Below, piece by piece: positions 36,151 to 45,529 of a stretch of 64,000 bases of DNA (positions are counted from its first letter, which is position 1; every line of letters begins with the position of its first letter). The position numbers and the translations under genes are program-made. The notes beneath the pieces are model-generated. The model ran no database searches. It saw only the letters and a program-made list of their open reading frames with translations, and had not been told where the DNA came from. Origin of the DNA: Thermoflavifilum sp. (GTDB lineage Bacteria; Bacteroidota; Bacteroidia; Chitinophagales; Chitinophagaceae); assembly GCA_023511875.1 (NCBI GenBank), contig JAIMAQ010000003.1, positions 1-64,000 of the forward strand. The letters run 5' to 3'.

Positions 36151-37524
36151 AATTTGGATTTGATCGAAAATAATCGAATCTACGCTTTCTTCTTCTGCAT
36201 AATAAAACGCCCGAACACCCCAGCTCAAGCTGAGCTGATTGACCAATGAAGGAACTTTGGTAAACACATACAAGGGGGCACGTGGGCGATAGCTAGAAAG
36301 CATAAATCCTGTATAACCGCTTTGTGTCATGCCAATCAATGCATCGGCTTTTACATCTTCAGCGATGCGACAGGCATTATAACAAAGGGCATCACTTAAA
36401 AACGAGGGGGAATGCGGTTGCGGAATCAGGTTCCGATTGTAAATAATATCTTCTTTCTCTACTTCTTCGATAATTTTTTTCATGGTTTCTACAACGAGCA
36501 CTGGGTGCTTACCTGTGGCTGTTTCGGCACTCAGCATCACTGCATCGGCACCTTCGAGTACGGCATTGGCCACATCGGTAATTTCACTCCGATTGGGTTT
36601 AGAGCGTTCAATCATACTTTCCATCATTTGTGTAGCCACAATAACGGGTTTTGCTCGATGGATACATTTGCGAATGATATTTTTTTGAATCATAGGGATT
36701 TGCTCCACAGGTAATTCTACTCCTAGATCCCCTCTAGCAATCATAATCCCGTCTGACTCCAGAATGATTTCTCGGATATTGTTTACCGCTTCTGGCTTTT
36801 CAATCTTAGCAATAATCTTGATGGGACTATTTTTCTCTCTCAACTTATTGCGTAAAATAATGATATCGTTCACACTACGCACAAAAGAAAGTGCTACCCA
36901 ATCGAGTTGCTGTTCAATGATAAAATCTAAGTCGACCAAATCCTTCTCCGTCAAGCATGGAAGCGAGCTTTTGGTATCGGGTAAGTTAATCCCTTTTTTA
37001 GAAGAAAGCACTCCTCCGATGATCACTTTAGCTTTCACCAAATTATCGGAAGTGATTTCCACCACGCGAGTTTCAATTTTCCCATCATCAATCAAAATCT
37101 TATGCCCTACCTTTACATCTTTATGAAAGTCGGGATACGATACATAAATTTTTTCACGCGTACCGATGCATTTTTCATGCGTAAATGTGAGGATATCGCC
37201 CGGGGCTACCTCAAGTGCATTGTTTTCAATATCTCCGATTCTCAGCTTAGGACCTTGCAGATCGGCCAGGATAGCGATATTATAAGGTTCCGACTCATTA
37301 ATTTTCCGAATGTGTTGAATCACTTTCAGCTTATCTTCATGGGAACCGTGAGAAAAGTTGAGTCGAAATACATTCACACCCGCTTTGACCAATTCAAGCA
37401 ACTGTTCATATGTACTGCAAGCTGGCCCCACAGTGGCTACAATCTTCGTTTTATGGGAAGAATGCTGCTTAGCGGCTCGGTGATCCATTTGTTTGTGAAA
37501 ATACTTGGAGATATCGGAACACAT
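36040..37524 (-). CDS. pyk: Pyruvate kinase
   Basis: The enzyme converts phosphoenolpyruvate and ADP to pyruvate and ATP, the last glycolytic step. The 494 residues include KTKIVATVGPA, NFSHGSHEDK, the catalytic lysine in IIAKIEKPEAV, the MIARGDLGVELP metal site, and VATQMMESMIE with MLSAETATG. The C-domain ends with VVVNTGSIPV and TNMLKI, so the 3' end is genuine although it overlaps the DUF3810 gene by 111 nt. ATG 37488 is an alternative start giving 482 residues. pfkA lies 13 nt upstream, forming a glycolytic pair. Confidence 0.95.
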   Translation of the reverse strand: MCSDISKYFHKQMDHRAAKQHSSHKTKIVATVGPACSTYEQLLELVKAGVNVFRLNFSHGSHEDKLKVIQHIRKINESEPYNIAILADLQGPKLRIGDIENNALEVAPGDILTFTHEKCIGTREKIYVSYPDFHKDVKVGHKILIDDGKIETRVVEITSDNLVKAKVIIGGVLSSKKGINLPDTKSSLPCLTEKDLVDLDFIIEQQLDWVALSFVRSVNDIIILRNKLREKNSPIKIIAKIEKPEAVNNIREIILESDGIMIARGDLGVELPVEQIPMIQKNIIRKCIHRAKPVIVATQMMESMIERSKPNRSEITDVANAVLEGADAVMLSAETATGKHPVLVVETMKKIIEEVEKEDIIYNRNLIPQPHSPSFLSDALCYNACRIAEDVKADALIGMTQSGYTGFMLSSYRPRAPLYVFTKVPSLVNQLSLSWGVRAFYYAEEESVDSIIFDQIQILKERGFISSGDVVVNTGSIPVHEHLPTNMLKITRVP

Positions 37525-37537
37525 GGTTAGAAATTTT

Positions 37538-38521
37538 TTAACTGGCTAAAATGCGAATCATCTGAAACCATTCTGGATCAATACTGGGAGCAGCTTTCAC
37601 GGCCTTTTCTAGAGGAGTATAATGCAATTGGTTGTTCACAATACCCACCATGCAATTATGGTGTTTGCCCTCCATTAGAGCTTGCACAGCCGCATATCCC
37701 ATACGACTAGCAATGATGCGATCCATACAGGTGGGAGAGCCTCCGCGTTGAATATGCCCCAGAATACATACTCGCGTATCGAAGTTCGGCAATTTTTCCT
37801 TGATTGCACGTGCTACCTCATTAGCTCCACCCGATTGATCGCCTTCTGCAACGACAATGATGTTGACCAATTTTTTGCGGCGTTCATTGGCCTGAAGAGC
37901 ATCGATGATATCTTGAATCTTGGTGGGTTTTTCGGGCAATAAAACATGCTCGGCTCCAGTAGCAATTCCACTATGTAAGGCAATATAGCCTGCATCGCGA
38001 CCCATGACTTCCACAATGAACAAACGATCGTGCGCTTCTGCCGTGTCACGAATCTTATCAATAGCTCGTACAGCCGTATTTACGGCTGTATCAAAGCCTA
38101 TCGTAAAATCGGTGCCATCAATGTCTTTATCGATAGTGCCGGGTAGGCCAATACATGGCACATGAAATTCTTTGCTAAACACATCGGCTCCTTTAAAAGT
38201 GCCATCGCCTCCAATTACGATTAATCCATCGATCTGATGTTTTTGCAATTGCTCAAAAGCTCGCTGACGGCCTTCATAACCAAAAAACTCTTTACATCGA
38301 GCGGTTTTTAAAATGGTACCTCCTCGTTGAATAATGTTGGCCACAGAGCGGGAATCCATGGGGATAATTTCTCCATTAATCAATCCCCTATAGCCATACA
38401 TGACACCAAACACGTTGAGCTGAAAATAATTTCCAGTTCTCACAATAGCTCGAATAGCTGCATTCATGCCGGGGGCATCGCCGCCCGACGTTAATACAGC
38501 AATGTTCTTAACTTTACTCAT
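37538..38521 (-). CDS. pfkA: 6-phosphofructokinase
   Basis: This ATP-dependent enzyme of 327 residues makes fructose 1,6-bisphosphate. It has GGDAPGMNA, the ATP-type GGDGTFKGA (Gly rather than Asp at the discriminating position) and the active site PGTIDKDIDGTD, with the catalytic Asp residues kept. The residue between them, usually Asn, is Lys. MGRDAGYIAL and ILGHIQRGG are also present. The frame runs back to 38569 through a TTG that lies on the promoter box, so ATG 38521 is used. It is co-oriented with pyk, 13 nt apart. Confidence 0.95.
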   Translation of the reverse strand: MSKVKNIAVLTSGGDAPGMNAAIRAIVRTGNYFQLNVFGVMYGYRGLINGEIIPMDSRSVANIIQRGGTILKTARCKEFFGYEGRQRAFEQLQKHQIDGLIVIGGDGTFKGADVFSKEFHVPCIGLPGTIDKDIDGTDFTIGFDTAVNTAVRAIDKIRDTAEAHDRLFIVEVMGRDAGYIALHSGIATGAEHVLLPEKPTKIQDIIDALQANERRKKLVNIIVVAEGDQSGGANEVARAIKEKLPNFDTRVCILGHIQRGGSPTCMDRIIASRMGYAAVQALMEGKHHNCMVGIVNNQLHYTPLEKAVKAAPSIDPEWFQMIRILAS

Positions 38522-38566
38522 ATTCTTGGTTTCAGGGTAAATGGGCCTTGTTGCTTTAAGACGGCA

Positions 38567-38574
38567 CAAAATTA
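38567..38574 (-). promoter_or_regulatory. Candidate -7 box for pfkA-pyk
   Basis: Minus-strand TAATTTTG matches TAnnTTTG, 45 nt upstream of the pfkA ATG at 38521. It should drive both pfkA and pyk. Confidence 0.45.
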
Positions 38575-38689
38575 GGGTTTTGCATTTGTTTTCCTACACC
38601 ATTCAACAAATTCCCATTTAATATCTTACTGTTGAATTCGGGTATTTATTAGAAAATTTTAATTAAAATATAAAAAGTTTAATATCTAT

Positions 38690-38770
38690 TTAATAAGCAA
38701 TCCCTGCAAATCCAATGATAAGAAGCCATATTGCTAATAACTCCCAATGAATAACAAAGGTTTTATACAT
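38690..38770 (-). CDS. Possible 26-residue membrane microprotein
   Basis: An ATG-to-TAA frame of 26 codons in the pfkA-rmlD spacer. It would encode MYKTFVIHW followed by one hydrophobic helix (LLAIWLLIIGFAGIAY). Single-helix peptides of this kind can be real, but nothing independent supports translation here. Its start overlaps the oppositely oriented promoter box of the next gene. Confidence 0.2.
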   Translation of the reverse strand: MYKTFVIHWELLAIWLLIIGFAGIAY

Positions 38771-38773
38771 TTG
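38766..38773 (+). promoter_or_regulatory. Candidate -7 box for the RmlD-like gene
   Basis: TACATTTG matches TAnnTTTG, 13 nt before ATG 38787, implying a very short leader. Confidence 0.45.
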
Positions 38774-38786
38774 CCCAACGAGAGAT

Positions 38787-39701
38787 ATGCGTATTTTACT
38801 CACAGGAGCTAATGGTTTGCTGGGGCAACACGTGCTCCAATCGGCGGATTCAAATACCGATCACGAATGGATAGCCTTAGGTCGTGGACCTTGTCGGTTT
38901 TCTCTATCTCCTTTGGTTAAATACATTTCTGCCGACATTACCGATAAAAATGCCATTCAAGAAATTTTTCAACGTCACCAACCGCAGGCCGTTCTACACG
39001 CTGCTGCCATGACGCATGTAGATGCTTGTGAACAAAACCCTGCTTTGTGCTGGGCAATCAACGTGGAAGGTACTTATCACTTGTTGCTTGCAGCTCAAGA
39101 ACTAAACTGTTTTTTTCTTCTGGTATCGACCGATTTTATCTTCGATGGGAAAGCAGGCCCTTATGGAGAAGAAGATTTGCCCAATCCAATCAACTACTAC
39201 GGGTTGAGCAAGTTGTGTGCAGAGCAATTGGTGCGTGGAAGCCATCTCGATTGGGCAATAGCTCGAACCGTGTTGGTATATGGCTATACACCAGGGCGGG
39301 AAAAAAACAATATTGTGCGTTGGATCATCGAACAACTCGAGCAGGGCAAAACTTTACATATGGTAGACGATCAATGGCGTACGCCTACCTGGGCAGCCGA
39401 TTTGGCCACGGGTTGTCTACAGCTGCTAAACTCTCGGGCAACGGGCATCTTCCACCTGGCCGGCTTGGATATGCTCACACCTTATCAAATGGCACAACAA
39501 ATTGCCCAAATTTGGCAATTTCCAGAGGCATTGATTCAGCCTACCAATAGCCAAAACTTTCAGCAACCCGCCCGCAGGCCTCTTCGCACGGGCCTGCGAA
39601 TTGAAAAAGCACAGCAACAAATCCACTATACTCCACATGGCTTTGTCGATAGCCTCCATGCCTTATATCATCAATGGTTATCTCAATCGACTGCTCGATG
39701 A
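38787..39701 (+). CDS. RmlD-like sugar-nucleotide reductase (SDR family)
   Basis: A 304-residue extended short-chain dehydrogenase/reductase of the RmlD substrate-binding family (PF04321), similar to dTDP-4-dehydrorhamnose reductase. The NADPH loop is GANGLLGQHV (7-16), VLHAAAMTHVDACE follows, VSTDFIFDG carries the catalytic Ser/Thr, and YYGLSKLCAE the YxxxK pair. No rmlA, rmlB or rmlC gene is adjacent, so its true sugar substrate is open; it may instead act in a lone modification step. The stop overlaps the next ATG (ATGA), coupling it to the HAD gene. Confidence 0.85.
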   Translation: MRILLTGANGLLGQHVLQSADSNTDHEWIALGRGPCRFSLSPLVKYISADITDKNAIQEIFQRHQPQAVLHAAAMTHVDACEQNPALCWAINVEGTYHLLLAAQELNCFFLLVSTDFIFDGKAGPYGEEDLPNPINYYGLSKLCAEQLVRGSHLDWAIARTVLVYGYTPGREKNNIVRWIIEQLEQGKTLHMVDDQWRTPTWAADLATGCLQLLNSRATGIFHLAGLDMLTPYQMAQQIAQIWQFPEALIQPTNSQNFQQPARRPLRTGLRIEKAQQQIHYTPHGFVDSLHALYHQWLSQSTAR

Positions 39702-40312
39702 ATATAGAAAATATCATATTCGACTTGGGTGGCGTACTTATCGACTGGAATCCACGTTACTTGTATCGGAAAATTTTCTCTTCCACAGAAGAAATGGAAT
39801 ATTTTCTCACCCATATTGCCACCTCCGAATGGAATGCTGAACAAGACGCTGGCCGCAGCTTGCAAGAAGGTACAGCATGGTTAGTGAAAAGATTTCCTGA
39901 ATATGAACAGGCCATTAGGGCTTATTACGATCGCTGGGAAGAAATGCTGGCCGGTGAAATCAAAGGCACCGTAGATATTTTCTACCAATTAAAAGCTCAA
40001 TCCACCTATCGGCTTTTTGCCTTAACCAACTGGTCGGCCGAAACTTTTTTAGTAGCTAAACAACGTTTTGGTTTTCTCCAAGATTTCGATGGCATCTTGG
40101 TTTCGGGGGAAGAAAAAATACGCAAGCCATTTGTAGAAATTTACGAACGACTCATCCAACGGTTTCAACTCAACCCTTCTAAAAGTCTTTTTATCGACGA
40201 TGTACCAGAAAATATTGAAGGTGCACGTAAAGCTGGCTTGCAAACCATTTTATTTGTTTCGCCCGATTTACTCGCACAACAACTGAAACAATTGGGTATT
40301 TTACAACGATAA
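39698..40312 (+). CDS. HAD family phosphatase
   Basis: A 204-residue HAD hydrolase with a small helical cap, of the YihX/epoxide-hydrolase-N-terminal-like group. The nucleophile motif is IIFDLGGVLIDWN (residues 4-16), motif II ALTNWS, and motif IV FIDDVPENIEGA. The substrate is probably a sugar phosphate. The ATG at 39698 overlaps the stop of the reductase gene; an earlier ATG at 39674 is inside that gene. The last 12 nt overlap the convergent receiver gene. Confidence 0.85.
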   Translation: MNIENIIFDLGGVLIDWNPRYLYRKIFSSTEEMEYFLTHIATSEWNAEQDAGRSLQEGTAWLVKRFPEYEQAIRAYYDRWEEMLAGEIKGTVDIFYQLKAQSTYRLFALTNWSAETFLVAKQRFGFLQDFDGILVSGEEKIRKPFVEIYERLIQRFQLNPSKSLFIDDVPENIEGARKAGLQTILFVSPDLLAQQLKQLGILQR

Positions 40313-40696
40313 AGCTGCATCCTTACCAAATGGCTTATTCAAAAAACGTTTCACCACAGGATGATGCTTGATACGCTCCAAATCATTTGGGTAAATTGTA
40401 CTCGATAGCATCACTACATCACAGTGTTGACGCAATGTTTCGGGCAAAGTTTCAAATACCTCTAAAAATTCAAACCCGTCCATTCCAGGCATGCGAATAT
40501 CAAGCAAGATAATTTCTGGAATCTGAGAAAGATCGTCAGCATGTTGTTGCAGATAGTGAAGAGCTTCAACGGCCGTCTCCATAGAAATAACTTCATCGCA
40601 TATCTGAAGCTTCTTTAAACACGATTCCACCACGTATCGATCAATGTAATTATCATCTACGATCATAATTTGATGATACTTGGCAGTAGTGTTCAT
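40301..40696 (-). CDS. Single-domain response regulator (receiver only)
   Basis: A 131-residue receiver without output domain, resembling the Rcp1/CheY-like group. The acidic pocket is VDDNYIDR, the phospho-acceptor Asp66 is in LLDIRMPGMDG, and Lys121 is in LNKPFG. It overlaps the stop of the upstream kinase gene by 4 nt (ATGA), so it is very probably translated with the kinase and is its target. Confidence 0.93.
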   Translation of the reverse strand: MNTTAKYHQIMIVDDNYIDRYVVESCLKKLQICDEVISMETAVEALHYLQQHADDLSQIPEIILLDIRMPGMDGFEFLEVFETLPETLRQHCDVVMLSSTIYPNDLERIKHHPVVKRFLNKPFGKDAALSL

Positions 40697-42885
40697 GTGA
40701 CAACAAGGTTTTTCTGGTTAGGAATGGTTATCATAAACTGAGTGCCTTCACCTGGTTGGGAATACACTTGAACTTGACCACCTATCTTATTGAGCATTTC
40801 TTTGACAATATACAAGCCAAGCCCTTCACCAGATACTTTGGCACTAGTCCTATAAAACATCTCAAAAATACGATTTTGTACATTTTTATCTAAATCGAGC
40901 CCCGGATTTTTAATAAGCAACTTACTATAACCTTCTCTTACCAGCACTGAAATATACACTTGACATATATCTTGATAGGGTTGTTTATACAAAAACGCAT
41001 GATGAAGGATCTTTTGCAAGATCGTTTTGATACGATAACCATCCGAATAAAATTCACACCCGCTACCTTCTTGCCTGAACTTAATATCTATTTCTTTCCG
41101 ATATAAGGTGGGCATGCTATTGATGACTTCTTCAATTAATTCTGGCCAGACAATAGGTTGCTGATGCACTGGCAAACGGGCATTATGTGAATAATGCATG
41201 ACATCGGCAATGAAATTATCGAGATTTCTCAAAGATTCCCGAATAAGCTGAAAATGAAATCTATTGTTCTCAGGATTTGTTTCTTCTTCACATAATTGAA
41301 TAATGCCCATGATAGAAGCCACTGGTGAGCGCAACTCATGAGAAATGCTGTAGATAAAACGATCTAACTCACGATTGACTTTCTCTAATTCTAGATTTTG
41401 TTGCTGAAGAAGTTTTTCTTTTTCTACTCGTTCCGACACATCTTGTGCAACTCCATAAATACGCATGATCTTGCCTCGCTGATCTTGTTTGATAAATCCT
41501 TTTACGAATATATATTTCTGTTTTCGACCGACAACAACTTGATGATAAAAACTAAATGATTCTCGTTTTTTAAATGCTTCTTGCAACAAAGATTTCACAT
41601 CTGCCCGTTCGCTTTCACGAAGGCGAAGCAAAAATTTGCGTAGTGTCAATTGTTCACTCGATGAATAGCCATACATTCGGAAAATTTCATCAGAGCAAAT
41701 AAAGCGATTCTTCTCCATATCCCATTCCCAATTGCCCAAATGAGCCAGTTCCTGGGCTTCACTGAGCAGGTATTCTTTACGCATGAGCTCTTTCTGCATC
41801 TGGCGAATATCCGTTACATCTTTACCCACCCAAAGTGTAGCCATTATTTTTCCATTATTGAAAAGCGGTTTAATGACCATTTGCAAATGCTTTATGCCCG
41901 CTGGCGTTTGCAATGCAATGTCGAGCAAATGAAACTCATTGCCTTTTAAGGCTTGCTGATGTGAATCTTTTAACTGCTGAATATGGCGAAACTCTGGCGA
42001 TTTAAATAGTTGTTCAAACCTCAATGAAGTAAATGTTTGACGACTTACTCCCAACAAATACTGGCCATAGGTATTCAAATAAGCAGCATACCCATTGGGC
42101 ATTACACAGCAAACCAACAGAGGAATCTCAGACATGATCAGTTCTTCATCTACTAAATCTTTAGCTTGAAAAAGTTGATATTTTTTTAATGCAACAAAAG
42201 TACATCCTATCGATATACTCATCATGACCGATACAAATGGATATCCAGTAGTGTGAAGGATGAGGGGTAATAAAAATTGAGTGATTACGCCGAAGCAAGC
42301 AGGAACACCCACAGCCAACATGATCAGAAATGATTGCATAAACCAAACTGGATGATGCCGCACCCGAAAAGTATGCCTAATCATAAGCCAAGATGCTACC
42401 CAGGTGAGAGCAGAAATCCACGCGTATTGGATTACTGAAATCAAAGGCTTGCTTACATCTTTGATCCAACCCCACGAAGAATCATAAATAAAATAATGAG
42501 GATATACATTCATCTGGTATAAGCTCAAAAGAAACAAGGAAGGCAAATACAATAAACTGAGTACATAAAACGATCGCTGACGATGAAAAAGTCCTGTATA
42601 ATATCCCACAAAATGTACACAAACTGGCCCAATAAAAATCCAACCCATAGCGGTTAAACGATCAAAGAAATCAGCAGTCTGCATATTGGCACTGAGCTGC
42701 ACCAATATATCATTTAGTTGCCAAACCGATCCTGTAAATGCCAACAATAGATAAAGCCTTACCAATGTATTTCTGGGAAAGAATATGGAAATGTATCCAA
42801 TCAATAAGATGCCAAATAGCCAAGAAAAAGCCAATATCCAAAAAGCCATTCCTTGATGAAATTGCATTTCTACAAATGTTCCCAT
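40693..42885 (-). CDS. 7TM-PAS sensor histidine kinase
   Basis: A 730-residue membrane kinase. Residues 10-235 form about seven helices, consistent with the histidine-kinase N-terminal 7TM region. Two PAS-type domains follow (about 250-360 and 375-485; the second contains HLGNWEWDMEKNRF and DVSERVEKEK), then a coiled linker. The HisKA domain has His516 in YSISHELRSPVASI and the ATPase domain ends with GEGLGLYIVKEML. It forms a two-gene unit with the receiver at 40301. The signal is unknown. Confidence 0.92.
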   Translation of the reverse strand: MGTFVEMQFHQGMAFWILAFSWLFGILLIGYISIFFPRNTLVRLYLLLAFTGSVWQLNDILVQLSANMQTADFFDRLTAMGWIFIGPVCVHFVGYYTGLFHRQRSFYVLSLLYLPSLFLLSLYQMNVYPHYFIYDSSWGWIKDVSKPLISVIQYAWISALTWVASWLMIRHTFRVRHHPVWFMQSFLIMLAVGVPACFGVITQFLLPLILHTTGYPFVSVMMSISIGCTFVALKKYQLFQAKDLVDEELIMSEIPLLVCCVMPNGYAAYLNTYGQYLLGVSRQTFTSLRFEQLFKSPEFRHIQQLKDSHQQALKGNEFHLLDIALQTPAGIKHLQMVIKPLFNNGKIMATLWVGKDVTDIRQMQKELMRKEYLLSEAQELAHLGNWEWDMEKNRFICSDEIFRMYGYSSSEQLTLRKFLLRLRESERADVKSLLQEAFKKRESFSFYHQVVVGRKQKYIFVKGFIKQDQRGKIMRIYGVAQDVSERVEKEKLLQQQNLELEKVNRELDRFIYSISHELRSPVASIMGIIQLCEEETNPENNRFHFQLIRESLRNLDNFIADVMHYSHNARLPVHQQPIVWPELIEEVINSMPTLYRKEIDIKFRQEGSGCEFYSDGYRIKTILQKILHHAFLYKQPYQDICQVYISVLVREGYSKLLIKNPGLDLDKNVQNRIFEMFYRTSAKVSGEGLGLYIVKEMLNKIGGQVQVYSQPGEGTQFMITIPNQKNLVVT

Positions 42886-43017
42886 AAAGCGATATATTCA
42901 AGCTTCATCTAAATCACCAACAAGATACGTTAAAACATAGTAGACTTACAAGTATTTTATACGAAACTTAGCTGATTTTCGATTTTAATCATTCACTATT
43001 CATTTGCATTTTTCCCA

Positions 43018-43048
43018 TTGCATGTTTATTGGCGAACAGATAAATTTG
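43018..43048 (+). promoter_or_regulatory. Candidate promoter for the GH3 gene
   Basis: A -7 box TAAATTTG (43041-43048) matches TAnnTTTG. The element TTG at 43018-43020, 20 nt upstream, is a partial -33 box. The ATG at 43079 is 30 nt downstream, which rules out the in-frame TTG at 43004. Confidence 0.45.
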
Positions 43049-43078
43049 GTGTCTGACTTACCTTTAAACCATGATCTC

Positions 43079-45466
43079 ATGTACCGGTGCCAATCACTTC
43101 CTCGCCTCATGTTGCCAGTATGGCTAATAGGTCTATTGTCTGCTACCAGCTTATCTGTAGGTGCCCAACAACTTAACGTCAAACGACTTCAGGAGATTGT
43201 GCATCACATGACGCTCGATCAAAAAGTTCATGTAGTAGTGGGCATGGGGATATACTTGCCACCATCGGCTATAAAGCAGTTGCAACGTGCATTGCATGAT
43301 ACGAGTATGCTGCATCATTTTCATTTACCACCTATTGATAGCAATGCATTAAAGATTCCAGAAAAGGTTGCTGGAGCTGCAGGACGCACCTATGCCAATC
43401 CGCAGTTTGGCATTCCATCCCTTACTTTTTCCGATGGTCCTGCTGGCGTGCGTATTAATCCGATTCGCGATCATGATAGCTCACATACGTTTTATGCCAC
43501 GGCTTTCCCCGTAGCAACCCTATTGGCCTCTAGTTGGGATACTGCCTGTGTGCGTGCTGTTGGGCAAGCAATGGGCGATGAAGTGAAAAACTATGGCATC
43601 GATGTGCTGCTTGGCCCCGGTATGAATATTCAACGCAACCCGCTCTGCGGGCGAAATTTTGAATATTATTCTGAAGATCCTGTCATTACGGGACATATGG
43701 CTGCGGGTATGGTATCGGGAATTCAGTCAAATGGTGTAGGCGCATGTATTAAACATTTTGCCTGCAATAACCAAGAAACCAACCGTAACTCTATCGATGA
43801 AGTAGTGGGCCAACGCGCTTTAAGAGAAATTTACTTGCGTGGATTTGAAATCGCTGTTCAACAAGCGCAGCCCTGGACATTGATGAGCTCTTACAATAAA
43901 ATCAATGGAAGCTACACTTCGGAAAGCCACAATTTACTCACCACTATCTTGCGCAAAGAATGGGGTTTTAAAGGTATGGTGATGACCGACTGGTTTGGTG
44001 GAAAGAATGCCGTGGCACAAATGGAGGCAGGAAATGACTTACTCATGCCGGGTAGCCCACTACAAATGAAAGCCATCGAACAAGCAGTATTAGCAGGCCA
44101 ACTCGATACCAATATCCTCAACCGCAATGTAGAAAACGTGCTACGGCTAGTGTTGAAATCGCCCAGCTTTCATCACGTAATTTATTCCAACCATCCTGAC
44201 CTACATGCTCATGCGCGCATCGCACGCTGGGCGGCCACTCAGGGCATGGTGTTGCTGAAAAATCAAAATCATGCTCTACCAATCGCTCCATCCATTCACC
44301 AAATTGCTTTATTGGGTTTATCGGGTTATCGGCTTATTCCTGGAGGTACTGGAAGTGGCACCGTGCATGCTTCTTATACCATATCTCTATGGCAAGGATT
44401 GAAAGATGCAGGTTTTCACTTAGATCCTGAGTTGAAAACTATTTATGAGCAATATATTCACAACCATCAGCCACAGCTGCGCAACCCTATGGAAGCGCTT
44501 TTCGGAACACCGGCTATTCCTGAAATGCCCTTAACCCAATCGGCCATCCAACAAGCCGCACAACACAACGATATAGCTATCCTTTGCATTGGTCGACAAT
44601 CGGGTGAGGGTGCAGATAGGCATATTACCAACGATTTTTTGTTATCAGATACCGAAAGGGTGCTCATCGAGCAGGTCTGTCGAGCTTTTCATGCACAACA
44701 TAAACCCGTTGTGGTGGTACTCAATATTGGTGGTGTAATAGAAACAGCCTCCTGGCGCGACTTCCCTGATGCTATCTTGCTGGCTTGGCAGCCGGGCGAG
44801 GAGGGGGGTCATGCCATTGCCGACGTGCTCACGGGAAAAGTAAACCCCTCCGGCCGTTTAGCAGTGACTTTTCCAATGAAGTATACCGATGAACCTTCTG
44901 CAAATAATTTTCCAGGTACCCCACCCGATGATCCCCAAAAGGTTGTATACCAAGAGGGCATTTATGTGGGCTATCGCTATTTCACCACATTCCATGTGCC
45001 CGTTGCCTACCCATTTGGGTACGGCCTCTCGTATACCGAATTTCATTATAGTAAACCTGAGTTACGCAGCTATCCAGATCAAGATCGATGGGAATTGAGT
45101 GTTACCATTACTAATGTAGGCCAACGTGCTGGCAAGGAGGTCGTGCAACTATATATCCATGCTCCAACTTCAACGCTCGATAAGCCCATGCGGGAATTGA
45201 AAAAATTTGCCAAAACCCGGTTGTTACAGCCCGGGCAGTCAGAAACGATGCACTTTATCTTTACGCCCAACGACCTCAGCTCGTTTTATCCAAAACAGTC
45301 AGCATGGATCGCTGATGCGGGTACTTACACCATTTACCTGGCAAAAGACGCCAGCCAGATGATTTCATCCGTAGAATTTCGTTTAGCCCAACCCATCATT
45401 ACGGAAAGAGTGCACCGTGTATTGCTACCACAGGAACAAATCGATGAATTACATCCTGCTAGGTAA
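43079..45466 (+). CDS. Exported GH3 beta-glucosidase
   Basis: A 795-residue glycoside hydrolase family 3 enzyme, expected to release glucose or xylose from beta-oligosaccharides in the periplasm. It has a signal peptide ending near VGAQ, then the (beta/alpha) barrel with SDGPAGVR, KHFACNNQE and the nucleophile Asp304 in VMTDWFGG, the sandwich domain with GRQSGEGADR and the WQPGEEGG stretch, and a C-terminal Fn3-like domain (FGYGLSYTEF to VVQLYIHAP). The C-terminus ends at PQEQIDELHPAR. It stands upstream of the DUF922 gene and near GH31 and an MFS sugar carrier. Confidence 0.93.
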   Translation: MYRCQSLPRLMLPVWLIGLLSATSLSVGAQQLNVKRLQEIVHHMTLDQKVHVVVGMGIYLPPSAIKQLQRALHDTSMLHHFHLPPIDSNALKIPEKVAGAAGRTYANPQFGIPSLTFSDGPAGVRINPIRDHDSSHTFYATAFPVATLLASSWDTACVRAVGQAMGDEVKNYGIDVLLGPGMNIQRNPLCGRNFEYYSEDPVITGHMAAGMVSGIQSNGVGACIKHFACNNQETNRNSIDEVVGQRALREIYLRGFEIAVQQAQPWTLMSSYNKINGSYTSESHNLLTTILRKEWGFKGMVMTDWFGGKNAVAQMEAGNDLLMPGSPLQMKAIEQAVLAGQLDTNILNRNVENVLRLVLKSPSFHHVIYSNHPDLHAHARIARWAATQGMVLLKNQNHALPIAPSIHQIALLGLSGYRLIPGGTGSGTVHASYTISLWQGLKDAGFHLDPELKTIYEQYIHNHQPQLRNPMEALFGTPAIPEMPLTQSAIQQAAQHNDIAILCIGRQSGEGADRHITNDFLLSDTERVLIEQVCRAFHAQHKPVVVVLNIGGVIETASWRDFPDAILLAWQPGEEGGHAIADVLTGKVNPSGRLAVTFPMKYTDEPSANNFPGTPPDDPQKVVYQEGIYVGYRYFTTFHVPVAYPFGYGLSYTEFHYSKPELRSYPDQDRWELSVTITNVGQRAGKEVVQLYIHAPTSTLDKPMRELKKFAKTRLLQPGQSETMHFIFTPNDLSSFYPKQSAWIADAGTYTIYLAKDASQMISSVEFRLAQPIITERVHRVLLPQEQIDELHPAR

Positions 45467-45529
45467 ACGATAAATAACCATCTTTGTTATGCACTTGGAA
45501 AGTATTCCCCAAATGTTTATTTTTCGAGT

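Noticed and set aside
36412-37530. Three open frames antisense to pyk (100, 120 and 142 codons)
   Set aside because: All are opposite conserved pyruvate kinase motifs and have no recognisable content.
39047-39550. 167-codon open frame in another frame of the RmlD-like gene
   Set aside because: The reductase frame carries all SDR motifs; the alternative product is Arg/Ser/Gly-rich without homology features.
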